DNA of 64,000 nt from Hyphomicrobiales bacterium (GTDB lineage Bacteria; Pseudomonadota; Alphaproteobacteria; Rhizobiales; Rhizobiaceae): positions 16,132 to 80,131 of the forward strand of contig NVRK02000007.1 in the NCBI GenBank assembly GCA_002400845.2. The letters are read 5' to 3'. The notes under the pieces were generated by a model. That model worked only from the letters and a program-made list of their open reading frames with translations, was not told where the DNA came from and ran no database searches. Of the stretch, positions 22,559 through 32,595 are shown piece after piece. A program made the translations under genes and the position numbers. How positions within the stretch are numbered: position 1 is the first letter of the stretch; each line of letters opens with the position of its first letter.

Positions 22559-24160
22559 GTGTTGAGTAAAAATAAAAATAACAATTCAACTAAAATACCA
22601 CTTTTAGAAGTGCGTGACCTGACCAAAGTTTTTGGCACACTAAAAGCCAATGACAAAATTAATTTAAAAATTGAAAAAGGCGAAATTCACGCTTTGTTAG
22701 GCGAGAATGGCGCAGGTAAATCGACCCTAGTAAAAATGCTTTACGGTTCACTGCAACCAACTTCAGGAAAAATTTTCTGGAAAGCAGAACCAGTGAGTAT
22801 GCTTTCGCCATTTCAAGCACGAGCAACTGGCGTTGGAATGGTATTTCAACACTTTTCTCTTTTTGAATCTCTAACGGTTGCAGACAATATTGTATTATCA
22901 CTTGGACCAGAATATAGCGTTGAGCAGGTTGCAAGGGATGCAGAAAAACTATCCGCTGATTATGGACTTCCACTCAAAGCAGATAGCATTATTGGTGACT
23001 TGTCTGTTGGGGAAAGGCAACGCGTTGAAATCGTGCGCTGTCTTTTACAAAACCCACAATTAATTATCTTAGATGAGCCAACTTCTGTTTTAACACCTCA
23101 AGAAGCAGATAATCTTTTTGTAACTTTAAAAAGATTAAGGAATGAGGGACGTTCTATATTATATATATCGCACCGCCTAGATGAGGTTCAAAAGCTGTGT
23201 GACAAAGCAACCATATTGCGAAATGGCAAATGGATAAGCGAATGCATTCCAAAAAAGGAAACCGCAGCCAGCCTCGCCACTATGATGGTTGGCGAAGACA
23301 TTGCAGATATAAAACGCACAAATAGCAAATCTAAAAAACAACGCGATGTTCTACTAAGCGTAAATGATGCAAATTTAGAACAAGACAATCCATTTGCGGT
23401 AGAATTAAAAAACATCCATCTTGAAATTAGATCTGGTGAAATAGTTGGAATTGCTGGTGTGGCTGGAAATGGTCAAAATGAATTGTTCTCATTACTTTCT
23501 GGAGAGGCAACAACACCTAAGAATGCAATTTCAATTAGAGGCAAGCAAGTTGGTAATTTAGATGTGAATGAACGCCGCCAATTAGGAGCGGCATTTGTGC
23601 CTGAAGAACGCTTGGGGCACGGTGCAGTGCCCAATGCCGCCTTAACCCAAAACATGATTTTAACACGCCATCAATCTGACAAAGTGGCTTTCAAAAAATA
23701 TGGCGCTATTGGATACATTTGGCAAGAAATGGTGACCAAAGCGACCAAGCGTGTTTGTGATATTATGGATGTTAGAAAAGCAGGCGAAGACCCTGTTGCA
23801 GGATCTTTATCTGGCGGTAATTTACAAAAATTCATTATGGGCCGCGAACTCGATCGTCAACCCTCAGTCTTTGTCGTGAACCAACCCACATGGGGTGTAG
23901 ACGCTGGCGCAGCACAGCGCATAAGACAAACCATGATTGATCTAGCAAAGTCTGGCTCTGCTGTTCTCGTAATCTCACAAGATTTAGATGAAATATTAGA
24001 AATGTCAGATAGAATTGTTGTCATGCACGAAGGCACACTTATAGAGGCAGGGCCCGCTCACTCAATCACGCGTGAACATATTGGATTATTAATGGGTGGC
24101 ATGGGCCAACAAACATCTACTACTGATACCGCTAATAAAGGAGCAACCAATGCGTCTTGA
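22559..24160 (+). CDS. ABC transporter ATP-binding protein (two NBDs), BMP/nucleoside-type
   Basis: Two Walker A regions (GENGAGKST; GVAGNGQNE), two signature motifs (LSVGERQ; LSGGNLQKF). Operon with two permeases and a BMP-family binding protein. Confidence 0.9.
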   Translation: MLSKNKNNNSTKIPLLEVRDLTKVFGTLKANDKINLKIEKGEIHALLGENGAGKSTLVKMLYGSLQPTSGKIFWKAEPVSMLSPFQARATGVGMVFQHFSLFESLTVADNIVLSLGPEYSVEQVARDAEKLSADYGLPLKADSIIGDLSVGERQRVEIVRCLLQNPQLIILDEPTSVLTPQEADNLFVTLKRLRNEGRSILYISHRLDEVQKLCDKATILRNGKWISECIPKKETAASLATMMVGEDIADIKRTNSKSKKQRDVLLSVNDANLEQDNPFAVELKNIHLEIRSGEIVGIAGVAGNGQNELFSLLSGEATTPKNAISIRGKQVGNLDVNERRQLGAAFVPEERLGHGAVPNAALTQNMILTRHQSDKVAFKKYGAIGYIWQEMVTKATKRVCDIMDVRKAGEDPVAGSLSGGNLQKFIMGRELDRQPSVFVVNQPTWGVDAGAAQRIRQTMIDLAKSGSAVLVISQDLDEILEMSDRIVVMHEGTLIEAGPAHSITREHIGLLMGGMGQQTSTTDTANKGATNAS

Positions 24161-25250
24161 GCTTATTAAACGCGGTAACCCGTCTAAAACGTTTTCAATA
24201 TTTTCACCCTTCATTGCGTTACTCCTAACATTCGTTACAGGCGCAATCATGTTTATGTTGCTGGGTAAAAACCCAATAACGGGGCTTTATACTTATTTCA
24301 TAGAACCCTTAATTGACCCGTGGACGAGAGAACAAATTTTAGTAAAAGCCACGCCCCTAATTCTAATCGCAGTTGGTCTTGCTGTTTGTTTTAGGTCAAG
24401 CAATTGGAACATTGGCGCAGAAGGTCAATATATTATTGGCGGTATGTTTGGCGCTATCATTCCTGTTTATTTTAACGAGTGGGACTCGCCACTGGTTTTA
24501 CCTCTTGTAATGATGATGGGCATGATTGGTGGTGCGCTTTATGCCTATATTCCTGCAATTTTAAAATCTAAATTTGGCACCAATGAAATTTTAACCAGCT
24601 TGATGTTGGTATATGTTGCACAGCAAATTGTCGATTGGCTAGTACGTGGCCCTTGGCGCAATCCGGCAGGCATGGGTTTTCCAGGAACAAAAGACTTCAA
24701 CGAAAGCGCAATACTTCCCAGCTTCTATGAATTTGGAGATGCTCATTACGGCAGTGTATTTGCGCTTATTGCTGTAATCTTAGCATGGTTCTTTTTATCT
24801 AAAACCATCAAGGGTTTTGAAATAAACATCATTGGAGAGACGCCGCGTGCGGCAAAATTTGCTGGCTTTGATGTGAAAAAAATGACGATCTTTGCATTCT
24901 TAATTTCAGGCGCATTGGCAGGCTTGGCAGGCATTGCAGAAGTATCAGGATCTGTTGAAAAGCTCGATGACAAATTATCCCTTGGCTATGGATTTACCGC
25001 AATCATCGTAGCATTTTTGGGCCGTCTAAACCCATTGGGAATTTTAGCGGCTGGCTTAATATTAGCCCTTACATATATAGGCGGCGAGGGCGCACAAATA
25101 TCACTCGGCATTTCAGACCGCGCGACAAGAGTATTCCAAGGTCTATTATTATTCTTTGTGTTAGCTTGCGACACACTCATTCATTATCGTTTTAGATGGG
25201 TGAAAACTGTTGATAATATCTCAGGAACTAAATCTGGGGAGGGCACATAA
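24150..25250 (+). CDS. ABC transporter permease (nucleoside-type)
   Basis: Multi-TM; NWNIGAEGQYIIGGMFGA, FGTNEILTSLMLVYVAQ. ATG at 24150 preferred over ORF start 24096. Confidence 0.88.
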   Translation: MRLELIKRGNPSKTFSIFSPFIALLLTFVTGAIMFMLLGKNPITGLYTYFIEPLIDPWTREQILVKATPLILIAVGLAVCFRSSNWNIGAEGQYIIGGMFGAIIPVYFNEWDSPLVLPLVMMMGMIGGALYAYIPAILKSKFGTNEILTSLMLVYVAQQIVDWLVRGPWRNPAGMGFPGTKDFNESAILPSFYEFGDAHYGSVFALIAVILAWFFLSKTIKGFEINIIGETPRAAKFAGFDVKKMTIFAFLISGALAGLAGIAEVSGSVEKLDDKLSLGYGFTAIIVAFLGRLNPLGILAAGLILALTYIGGEGAQISLGISDRATRVFQGLLLFFVLACDTLIHYRFRWVKTVDNISGTKSGEGT

Positions 25251-26185
25251 TGTTTGGATTCAGCCTAGATGTTTGGATAAGCATAATTATATCCGTTTGC
25301 GCTGCATCAACACCCTTATTGCTAGCGGCAACTGGTGAACTGATTGTTGAACGCTCTGGTGTATTAAACCTTGGCGTAGAGGGCATGATGATAATGGGTG
25401 CTGTTGCTGGTTTTTCTGCCGCACAACTCTCAGGCAGCCCATATGTAGGCGCTCTAATCGCGGTATTCGCTGGCGCAATATTCTCTCTTTTATTCGGTTT
25501 TTTAACGCTTACCCTCGTCGCCAATCAAGTCGCCACTGGCTTGGCTCTTACGATTTTAGGGCTCGGCCTTTCTGGTATGATAGGGGAAGGTTTTGTTGGG
25601 CAACCGGGCATTAAAATGTTGCCGATAGAAATTCCATTACTAAGTGATATTCCCATTATTGGTAAAATATTATTTGGCCAGGATATTATTTTCTACACAT
25701 CAATATTACTCGTTTTTGCTGTGGGTTGGTTTTTGTTTAAAACCAAAGCAGGTCTTCAACTTCGCTCAGTAGGCGACAACCATACATCAGCCCATGCGCT
25801 TGGAATCAACGTTATTAAGACAAGATATTTAGCCGTCATGTTTGGTGGTGCTTGTGCTGGCTTAGCAGGTGCACATTTGTCGCTTGTCTATGTGCCACAA
25901 TGGGTAGAAGGCATGACAGCGGGCAGGGGATGGATAGCACTGGCCTTAGTCGTCTTTTCATCTTGGCGCCCAATGCGATTGCTAGTTGGTGCTTATTTAT
26001 TTGGCGCGGTAACCATAGCCCAATTCCACGTTCAAGCATTAGGCATTGGCATACCGGCACAATTTTTAACCTCATTGCCGTATATTGCAACAATCATTGT
26101 GTTAGTTATCATTGCCAGAAACCGTAGAATGACTATGATTAACACACCTGCGTCTCTTGGAAAATCATTCGTTCCAGATCGCTAA
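25250..26185 (+). CDS. ABC transporter permease (nucleoside-type)
   Basis: VERSGVLNLGVEGMMIMGAVAGF, ANQVATGLALTILGLGLSG. Start overlaps previous stop (taATG). Confidence 0.9.
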   Translation: MFGFSLDVWISIIISVCAASTPLLLAATGELIVERSGVLNLGVEGMMIMGAVAGFSAAQLSGSPYVGALIAVFAGAIFSLLFGFLTLTLVANQVATGLALTILGLGLSGMIGEGFVGQPGIKMLPIEIPLLSDIPIIGKILFGQDIIFYTSILLVFAVGWFLFKTKAGLQLRSVGDNHTSAHALGINVIKTRYLAVMFGGACAGLAGAHLSLVYVPQWVEGMTAGRGWIALALVVFSSWRPMRLLVGAYLFGAVTIAQFHVQALGIGIPAQFLTSLPYIATIIVLVIIARNRRMTMINTPASLGKSFVPDR

Positions 26186-26244
26186 ACTATAAAGAAAACA
26201 CAATTCGGTCCACAGACAGAAAATAATATACAGGGAGCAAAAAT

Positions 26245-27405
26245 ATGAAAAAAATACTAATAGCCATTTTAGGCATAGCAGTCGTTGGCGGAGGGTATTA
26301 TCTTTATAATCAAAACCAAACCGCAAAAATGACAGCAATGAAAGCGATGGAAGCTCAAAAAGCAGCCGAAGCAAAAGAAGAAGCTGAAAAAGTTGCAGCA
26401 CTTGCCAAAACCAAAGCTTGCTTTATCTACATTGGCCCAACAGGCGATTTTGGCTGGACATACCAGCATGACCAAGGCCGCAAACAAATTGAAGCAGAAC
26501 TTGGCGATGCGGTTGAAACAGCATTTCTTGAAAGTGTTCCAGAAAGCGCAGAAGCTCAGCGTCCAATCGAAAACTTTGCGCGCAATGGCTGTGACATTAT
26601 TTTCACAACATCGTTCAACTATATGGACCCAACAAATAAAGCCGCAAAAAAGCACCCAAATGTAAAATTTGAACATGCAACAGGCTTTAAACGCGAATCT
26701 GATAACGTTTCGACTTATTCTTCAAAATTCTATCAAGGCCGCTACGTACAAGGTCAAATCGCCGCTAAAATGTCAAAAACTGGCGTTGCGGGATATATCG
26801 CATCTTTCCCGATTCCAGAAGTTGTTCGCGGTATCAATGCATTCATCTTAGGCGCTCAATCTGTAAACCCAGATTTTAAACTAAAAGTAGTTTGGGTTAG
26901 CACTTGGTTCGATCCACCAAAAGAAGCTGATGCTGCAAAAGCATTGATCGACCAAGGTGTCGACATCATTACACAGCACACCGATTCTACTGCCGCAATG
27001 CAAGTAGCAAGTGACCGTGGTATCAAAGCATTTGGCCAAGCATCAGACATGATAAAATTTGGTCCTAAAACACAGCTTACTGCCATCATTGACGATTGGG
27101 GTCCATATTACGTCGAACGCACAAAAGCGGTTATCGACGGCACGTGGAAGCAATCAGACACATGGCGCGGCATGGCAGAAGGTAATGTTGTTATGGCGCC
27201 CTTTACAAACATGCCTGATGACGTAGCCGCTATGGCAACTAAAACCACAGCAGACATCACTTCTGGCGCTGTAGAACCATTCACAGGACCAATCATGAAG
27301 CAAGATGGTACTGTGTGGCTAAAAGCTGGTGAGAAGTCAGATATTGGCACTCTATTAGGCATGAACTTCTACGTTAAAGGCGTGGACGATAAACTGCCTA
27401 ATTAA
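26245..27405 (+). CDS. BMP-family ABC transporter substrate-binding protein with N-terminal hydrophobic anchor and K/E/A-rich linker
   Basis: CFIYIGPTGDFGWTYQHDQGRKQIE, PNVKFEHATGFK, VDIITQHTDSTAAMQVASDRGIKAFGQASD. N-terminus MKKILIAILGIAVVGGGYYLYNQNQ then AAEAKEEAEKVAALAKTKA. Confidence 0.9.
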   Translation: MKKILIAILGIAVVGGGYYLYNQNQTAKMTAMKAMEAQKAAEAKEEAEKVAALAKTKACFIYIGPTGDFGWTYQHDQGRKQIEAELGDAVETAFLESVPESAEAQRPIENFARNGCDIIFTTSFNYMDPTNKAAKKHPNVKFEHATGFKRESDNVSTYSSKFYQGRYVQGQIAAKMSKTGVAGYIASFPIPEVVRGINAFILGAQSVNPDFKLKVVWVSTWFDPPKEADAAKALIDQGVDIITQHTDSTAAMQVASDRGIKAFGQASDMIKFGPKTQLTAIIDDWGPYYVERTKAVIDGTWKQSDTWRGMAEGNVVMAPFTNMPDDVAAMATKTTADITSGAVEPFTGPIMKQDGTVWLKAGEKSDIGTLLGMNFYVKGVDDKLPN

Positions 27406-27464
27406 GTTTTGAGTTAAAAGTAGAATAAGGCGCAAAACAGCCAATTTTTACAATATATTACCCT

Positions 27465-27497
27465 AAAAGGCCGGATAGATTTTCTGGCCTTTTTTTA
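27465..27497 (+). terminator. Rho-independent terminator after BMP-family gene
   Basis: aaaaggccgga ... tctggcctttttttat. Confidence 0.75.
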
Positions 27498-27586
27498 TTT
27501 CTAAAATAAATGTAATTAGGTCAAAATTGGGCTTGTATTACAGCCAAGAATATAGCATTACCCACGAACCACATATTGGCATCTTT

Positions 27587-27676
27587 GGAGAGGTGACAGA
27601 GTGGTCGAATGTACCGGTCTTGAAAACCGGCGAGCGCGCAAGCGTTCCGTGGGTTCGAATCCCACCCTCTCCGCCA
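27587..27676 (+). tRNA. tRNA-Ser (anticodon TGA)
   Basis: ggagagg ... cctctccGCCA, anticodon arm CCGGT-CTTGAAA-ACCGG, long variable arm, GGTTCGAATCC T arm. Confidence 0.95.
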
Positions 27677-27709
27677 TAGAACATTTTGTTTCACAAAATG
27701 CGTACAGAT

Positions 27710-28039
27710 TCACAACATTGTAATAACTAAAAGTGACAGCTGATTGGTACAATCAGCGAGAGCAGGGTAGAGCAATACCCAAAACGCGTAAGTTGCGCAG
27801 ACATAAACTTGTGCAACCAATTCAATTCTCTTATGCCAATAAGCTACTTTCTCTCTGTGTTCTTCCGTTGATTGTACATCACTATTTTGAAAGGCTTCCA
27901 ACTAACCTGTATAAGCCTAATGTTTTTCCTTAAGACGCAACTTCTTTGTTTCAAGTTTTTCTTTAAGCAAGGTTGTTATCAGGCTTCCTATTCCAAGCCC
28001 ACCCAACGCACTTACTATAATTGTTATCCAATTCGCCAT
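27710..28039 (-). pseudogene. Decayed small membrane-anchored ORF with two in-frame TAG stops
   Basis: Single-frame translation: MANWITIIVSALGGLGIGSLITTLLKEKLETKKLRLKEKH*AYTG*LEAFQNSDVQSTEEHREKVAYWHKRIELVAQVYV... Both stops lie in a continuous coding-like stretch. Confidence 0.55.
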
Positions 28040-28232
28040 GCTTTACGTGTACCGGTCATCGTTGAAATAAGTAAACGGCTATTTCTAAAAAGCTATCGCC
28101 GTATAGTTAATCATACGCATTTTTGAGAAGAAATAGACCAGACTCGCATGGGTTGTATTTATTGCAGCCTTTCTGCTTCTATGCTACATGATTTAGTCTG
28201 TTAAATAGTTAGGGTTGGGGGCCATTACTGTT

Positions 28233-29177
28233 ATGTTTCGTATTTGCTTGGGTTTAATACTTCATGTTGTTTTAATAGGCGCAGCATTTGCAGAGGCGAA
28301 TGCCGAACAACTAATCAAAGATAAAAGTTGGTCAGCGACTTGGATACCTTATTACGCTACGATTAATCAGGATGCTACTAAGGGTAGTTTGGCGACAACA
28401 ACTACAATTAATTCCCAGAGTTTTAGAATTGAAAAGCGAATTAATTCTGTATTTGACATTGGCATTGATCTGACCTTCGAACAATCAAATCAAGTTGCCA
28501 ATAAAAAGCTGTCAGGATTTGGAACTAAGGCAAGCTTGGGCCAAGACAGTTATGAGGCCAATGTCTTTGGTCGCACAAAGGTAGGCGTAATATCTCTCGA
28601 ATCCCATGTGCGTTTTGGTCGTGACAACTATAAACTCTTGCGTCCAGATTTGTTGACTGGGCTTGTTGGCCAATCTAAATCCAGCGGGTATCATTTCGGA
28701 TCATATGTTGAAGCGAGTGCTACGATCCCGCTCAATGAATATTTCTTTGTACGCCCAGTTGTTGATTTCGATTATGAATATCTATCCGTAAATTCCTTTT
28801 CTGAAACTGGAGCTGGACCTGGCAACATAACATTTAGCCGTGTTGAAGATCGCCGTGCAATTGGCCAAGTTGGCATTGCTCTTGGTGCAAAATGGGATAT
28901 GTCAGACGCAAGCTCACTAACAGTATTTGTTAATACCAAATACAGACGCAATTTTTTAACTGGACCAATTAGTACCAATGCTGTGCAGCCACGAGGTCTT
29001 GGATATCTAGGAAAACAGACATTATCGAACGGACAGGAAAAAGAAGGCCTTATTCTGGACGTCGGTACAATGTTGTCCAAAAACAATGGTATGCAAATCT
29101 GGGCGGTTTATCGTGGTCAATATTTCCCAAGTTCCACTAGGCATGGCCTGAGCGGACAGTTGAAAATTTCATTTTAG
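28233..29177 (+). CDS. Secreted/outer-membrane beta-barrel protein (autotransporter barrel-like)
   Basis: Signal peptide MFRICLGLILHVVLIGAAFAEANA, alternating-hydrophobicity strands, C-terminal ...GLSGQLKISF ending in Phe. Confidence 0.65.
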   Translation: MFRICLGLILHVVLIGAAFAEANAEQLIKDKSWSATWIPYYATINQDATKGSLATTTTINSQSFRIEKRINSVFDIGIDLTFEQSNQVANKKLSGFGTKASLGQDSYEANVFGRTKVGVISLESHVRFGRDNYKLLRPDLLTGLVGQSKSSGYHFGSYVEASATIPLNEYFFVRPVVDFDYEYLSVNSFSETGAGPGNITFSRVEDRRAIGQVGIALGAKWDMSDASSLTVFVNTKYRRNFLTGPISTNAVQPRGLGYLGKQTLSNGQEKEGLILDVGTMLSKNNGMQIWAVYRGQYFPSSTRHGLSGQLKISF

Positions 29178-29255
29178 TGCGCCCTTTAGTTTAAGCGTTC
29201 AAGATCATTCAACTAGGGCAGAATAGCCCGATAGTCTTGGTAATAATAATTAGGA

Positions 29256-29924
29256 CTAAAAATCCTCAGGCTGAATAAGATTAAAGTTAATGGCGATTGC
29301 AACTGCTTCAGAACGGTTTGAAACATCAAGTTTTCGCAAAATTGCACTAACATGATAACGCGCAGTAGAAACTGATACGCCCAACATTTCAGCTATTTCT
29401 GGATTGGTAAAACCCTTTGACATAAAGGCCAGTACCTTTTTTTGTTGATTTCCAAACAGGGCGAATTCTTCAACTGCCTTTGATTTAAGTTCACTCTCGT
29501 TTTGTTTATAAGTGGCTTCAAGCAACCCATCTGGAATGAGTATTTCTCCGCTGAATATACGACGAATAGAACTAGTCAGATTGGCGGCAGAAATATCCTT
29601 AATAAGGTAGCCGCACGCACCGGCATCAATCATACCTTCTACAATATCTCTATTTGCAAACGTGCTGAGGCCTATAATACGAACACTTTGATGATGCTCT
29701 ACAATTAATTGAGTGGCCAGTTTACCACTCATGCCTTCCATTTTGACATCCATTAAAATGATGTCCGGTTTGAGTTTTTTGCTTAGAAAAACAGCTTCTT
29801 CACCATTTTCGGCTTCGCCAACAACTTCCATGTCTGGCACTTCGCCAAGGACCAGTGCCAACCCCTTTCTCACAACCATATGGTCGTCGACCAATAAAAT
29901 GCGAATTATTTTACTCTGTGTCAT
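29256..29924 (-). CDS. NarL/LuxR-family response regulator
   Basis: REC domain (LLVDDHMVVRKGLALVLGEV, IILMDVKMEG) plus HTH (KVLAFMSKGFTNPEIAEMLGVSVSTARYHVSAILRKLDVSNRSEAV). Confidence 0.93.
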   Translation of the reverse strand: MTQSKIIRILLVDDHMVVRKGLALVLGEVPDMEVVGEAENGEEAVFLSKKLKPDIILMDVKMEGMSGKLATQLIVEHHQSVRIIGLSTFANRDIVEGMIDAGACGYLIKDISAANLTSSIRRIFSGEILIPDGLLEATYKQNESELKSKAVEEFALFGNQQKKVLAFMSKGFTNPEIAEMLGVSVSTARYHVSAILRKLDVSNRSEAVAIAINFNLIQPEDF

Positions 29925-32433
29925 TGCTAATCCATATCGCTGTTACAACCGTACCTTTGGCCAAATCACTTGTTACCTCAAGTTTCCCGCCAATCTTGCT
30001 CATACGGTCTTTCATAATTAACAGCCCCAAACTGCCAGTTACAACATTATCCGGGGCAAAACCGCACCCATTGTCTGAGATAGACAACGATGCATGATTG
30101 GGTTGACAAATGAAGCAGACTTCAACATTTTTCGCAGTTGAATGTTTAGAAATGTTAGTCAGACATTCCTGTGCTATTCTATAAAATGTATGCTGAATGT
30201 AATCAGGTAAAATAATATTGGATTCAATTTCCAGAATAACAGAAATAGCTTCACTGCGTTCAGTCTCCTTGACTAATTCTTCAAGTGATTTTCTTAAAGA
30301 GTAAGCAGACAGTTTATGCGAACGCCATTCCAAAAGCAGTTGCCGCATTTCGGCGAGGGCATCTTTATTGAGATTCTTTAGGTCACCTAGCGCCAATAAG
30401 GCCCGATCAGGATCTTTCTGTAACAATGCAGGTACGGAATCAGCAATAAGGTTTGCTGAAAAAAGTGTTTGGCTCACTGTGTCATGTAATTCATTAGAGA
30501 GATGGTTTCTTTCCTCAAGGCGAGCGTTTCTATCAGCATACTCACTTACCTCAGCAGTTCTTGTGGCGACCTTATCTTCTAACGTTTGGATTAACTCATT
30601 TTGTGCCATAGCCATCTCGTTAAAGGATGAGGCCAAATATCCAATTTCATCCCGATAAGAAATTTTTATGGGAGTTGCCAGCTTGCCATCAAGAATTTTT
30701 TGCACACCTTGAATGAGGTTTTGCAATGGTTTATCCAAACTGACAGTGAAGAATCGCGGAAAAATAATCAGAATTGCCAAGCTGGACAGAAGAATGAAAA
30801 TGGCTATCGGCTCATAGATTTTATTGAGATAATTAAGAAGCCCGAGGCGTTTATATTCAACAATCCCTTCGCCCAATGCTGCTTTATACGGAAGACCAGA
30901 AGCAAACTGTAATTCTTTGATGCGTCTTTCATAAAATGCTGGCACAATTCCTGTTATTAAGGGCGCGACATTAGCATGATAAAAATCCGTTAGTGGCTTT
31001 TCTGGGAAATCGGCAAAGACCATATCGATCACACCATTTGGATATAGTTTCAACTGGAAACTGTATTTATCCTTTGGAGAAAAGACAGAGACAACATTAC
31101 GCCATGTAACAGTTACTTTACCTACCTCTTTCTTAATGAACATACCAGATTGGAACTGCTCACCGATCGTTTTATCTAAATGTTTTTCATATTTTTGCAA
31201 TTCGGCAGTGATGAGGAAGATGGTGGGTTGGGGGCCAAATTGATGTTGAATATTACGCCATCGAGGCAATTGGTTAAAGCCAATAATTCCACCATTGTGA
31301 GGGTAGATATTGGAATAATTTTTGCCAAAAAAGGGAAAGTCAAAAGGCATTTGAACAGGAGTATCATCTACTTGAATGCGATCACCAAAGTTCAAATCAA
31401 ATTGATAAGGAGTACGCGCCACGCTGTAGCTTCCATTCTTCTCCAGCTTAAATCTGATTGCAGTTTTCTCTGCCAACCGATGTTTGTCTTCATAGGCATC
31501 CATATAGACCGATCCGACCAACCAAGCCGTCCCGCTAATTAACGTAAGAACAACGGCGAGGGTTACGCCTACGAGTTTTATTTTGAAAGAAGAATGCTCC
31601 GGAATGTAGTTCAAATAGACTAACGCGAAACTGGCAAGAGTGAATAAGAAAAACCAACAATTTAGTATTTCTGCCAGTCTCCAGTCGATGAGACCAAAAC
31701 TTCTACCAACCAAGGTCAGTCCCATAACAAGCGGCACAAGCAACAAATAAAAAAAGGCTCGCGCTGCTGCTGCATCATGGCTTAACTGGGTCGGAGGCCA
31801 GATTATTGCCAACAAAGCTGGGCCAATCGATTTCAGCCACGACTTTTGTCTCTCGTACGACAGGGCGGTTATCAAGCGATCCATAAAAAAAATGTGGGCA
31901 ACAAAAAACCCCATGCCGATGGGGATAAATATCCAGGCTTCACGATATTCAACCACGCCATCTTGCAACAACTGATGCCGGGCAAGCGCGACATAAATCT
32001 CAATACCGATTTGTACTAAAAATACAGTCCCAAGAAACAAGTTTCCAAAAGACAGTGCTTGTTGCTTACGTTGAAAGTTGAATGAAAATAATATAAAGCC
32101 AGCCAAAGCGCAAACAGCTGGAACGCTAATCCATGGCATCGCGTAATTGGCATAATAGGGATGTAATGAATAGGGTAAAAATTGTAGTAATATTCCTAGA
32201 AATGCACTGACAAAAGTGATGAAAAGAAAAAAATCGGTGCGACTTACTTTCTTCTTCCACAAAGATGAAAAAAACCGAAAGGTAAAGTAAATCGCTATTA
32301 ACGAAGCCAATATGATTTCAATAAGCATATTGATCGAAATTGGATTCCAGAACAAATAGGACATGTTCTCAGCACTCCCCAATACTGCATGTTTGGATAC
32401 ATCTGCTATCATTACAGATATATATCCAATCAA
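29911..32433 (-). CDS. Membrane sensor histidine kinase, NarX-type (HisKA_3), multi-TM plus large extracytoplasmic domain and HAMP
   Basis: ERNHLSNELHDTVSQTLFSANLIAD H-box, SISDNGCGFAPDN, HAMP-like segment before it. Multiple TM helices and a beta-rich external domain. Overlaps the regulator by 14 nt. Confidence 0.9.
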   Translation of the reverse strand: MIGYISVMIADVSKHAVLGSAENMSYLFWNPISINMLIEIILASLIAIYFTFRFFSSLWKKKVSRTDFFLFITFVSAFLGILLQFLPYSLHPYYANYAMPWISVPAVCALAGFILFSFNFQRKQQALSFGNLFLGTVFLVQIGIEIYVALARHQLLQDGVVEYREAWIFIPIGMGFFVAHIFFMDRLITALSYERQKSWLKSIGPALLAIIWPPTQLSHDAAAARAFFYLLLVPLVMGLTLVGRSFGLIDWRLAEILNCWFFLFTLASFALVYLNYIPEHSSFKIKLVGVTLAVVLTLISGTAWLVGSVYMDAYEDKHRLAEKTAIRFKLEKNGSYSVARTPYQFDLNFGDRIQVDDTPVQMPFDFPFFGKNYSNIYPHNGGIIGFNQLPRWRNIQHQFGPQPTIFLITAELQKYEKHLDKTIGEQFQSGMFIKKEVGKVTVTWRNVVSVFSPKDKYSFQLKLYPNGVIDMVFADFPEKPLTDFYHANVAPLITGIVPAFYERRIKELQFASGLPYKAALGEGIVEYKRLGLLNYLNKIYEPIAIFILLSSLAILIIFPRFFTVSLDKPLQNLIQGVQKILDGKLATPIKISYRDEIGYLASSFNEMAMAQNELIQTLEDKVATRTAEVSEYADRNARLEERNHLSNELHDTVSQTLFSANLIADSVPALLQKDPDRALLALGDLKNLNKDALAEMRQLLLEWRSHKLSAYSLRKSLEELVKETERSEAISVILEIESNIILPDYIQHTFYRIAQECLTNISKHSTAKNVEVCFICQPNHASLSISDNGCGFAPDNVVTGSLGLLIMKDRMSKIGGKLEVTSDLAKGTVVTAIWISNDTE

Positions 32434-32595
32434 ATACTACTTACAAAACACAATGATTAATTGCGTACGTGAATAATTGTGCGTGTCATCTTGCGTGGAA
32501 TTATAGAATGCGCCCCACAACTCCCCAACTATAATTTCCAAGTAAGCGGCACAAAACTCTCATTATCAATCAATTGGCTAAGAAACAAGCAGTTG

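Noticed and set aside
23188-23655. Antisense ORFs in the ABC ATPase gene
   Set aside because: They are shadow frames of a clear coding sequence with no independent motif.
27558-27752. Minus-strand ORF MYQSAVTF...ERVGFEPTERLRARRFSRPVHSTTLSPLQRC
   Set aside because: It is the antisense of tRNA-Ser; the GFEPTERLRARRFSRPVHSTTLSP string is a well-known false ORF over serine tRNA genes.
27710-28039. Stop-codon recoding (TAG readthrough) for the broken ORF
   Set aside because: TAG is used as an ordinary stop elsewhere in the window (for example cckA, urtD, 57547 TIM barrel), and the 3' part also looks degraded. Pseudogene is the simpler reading.
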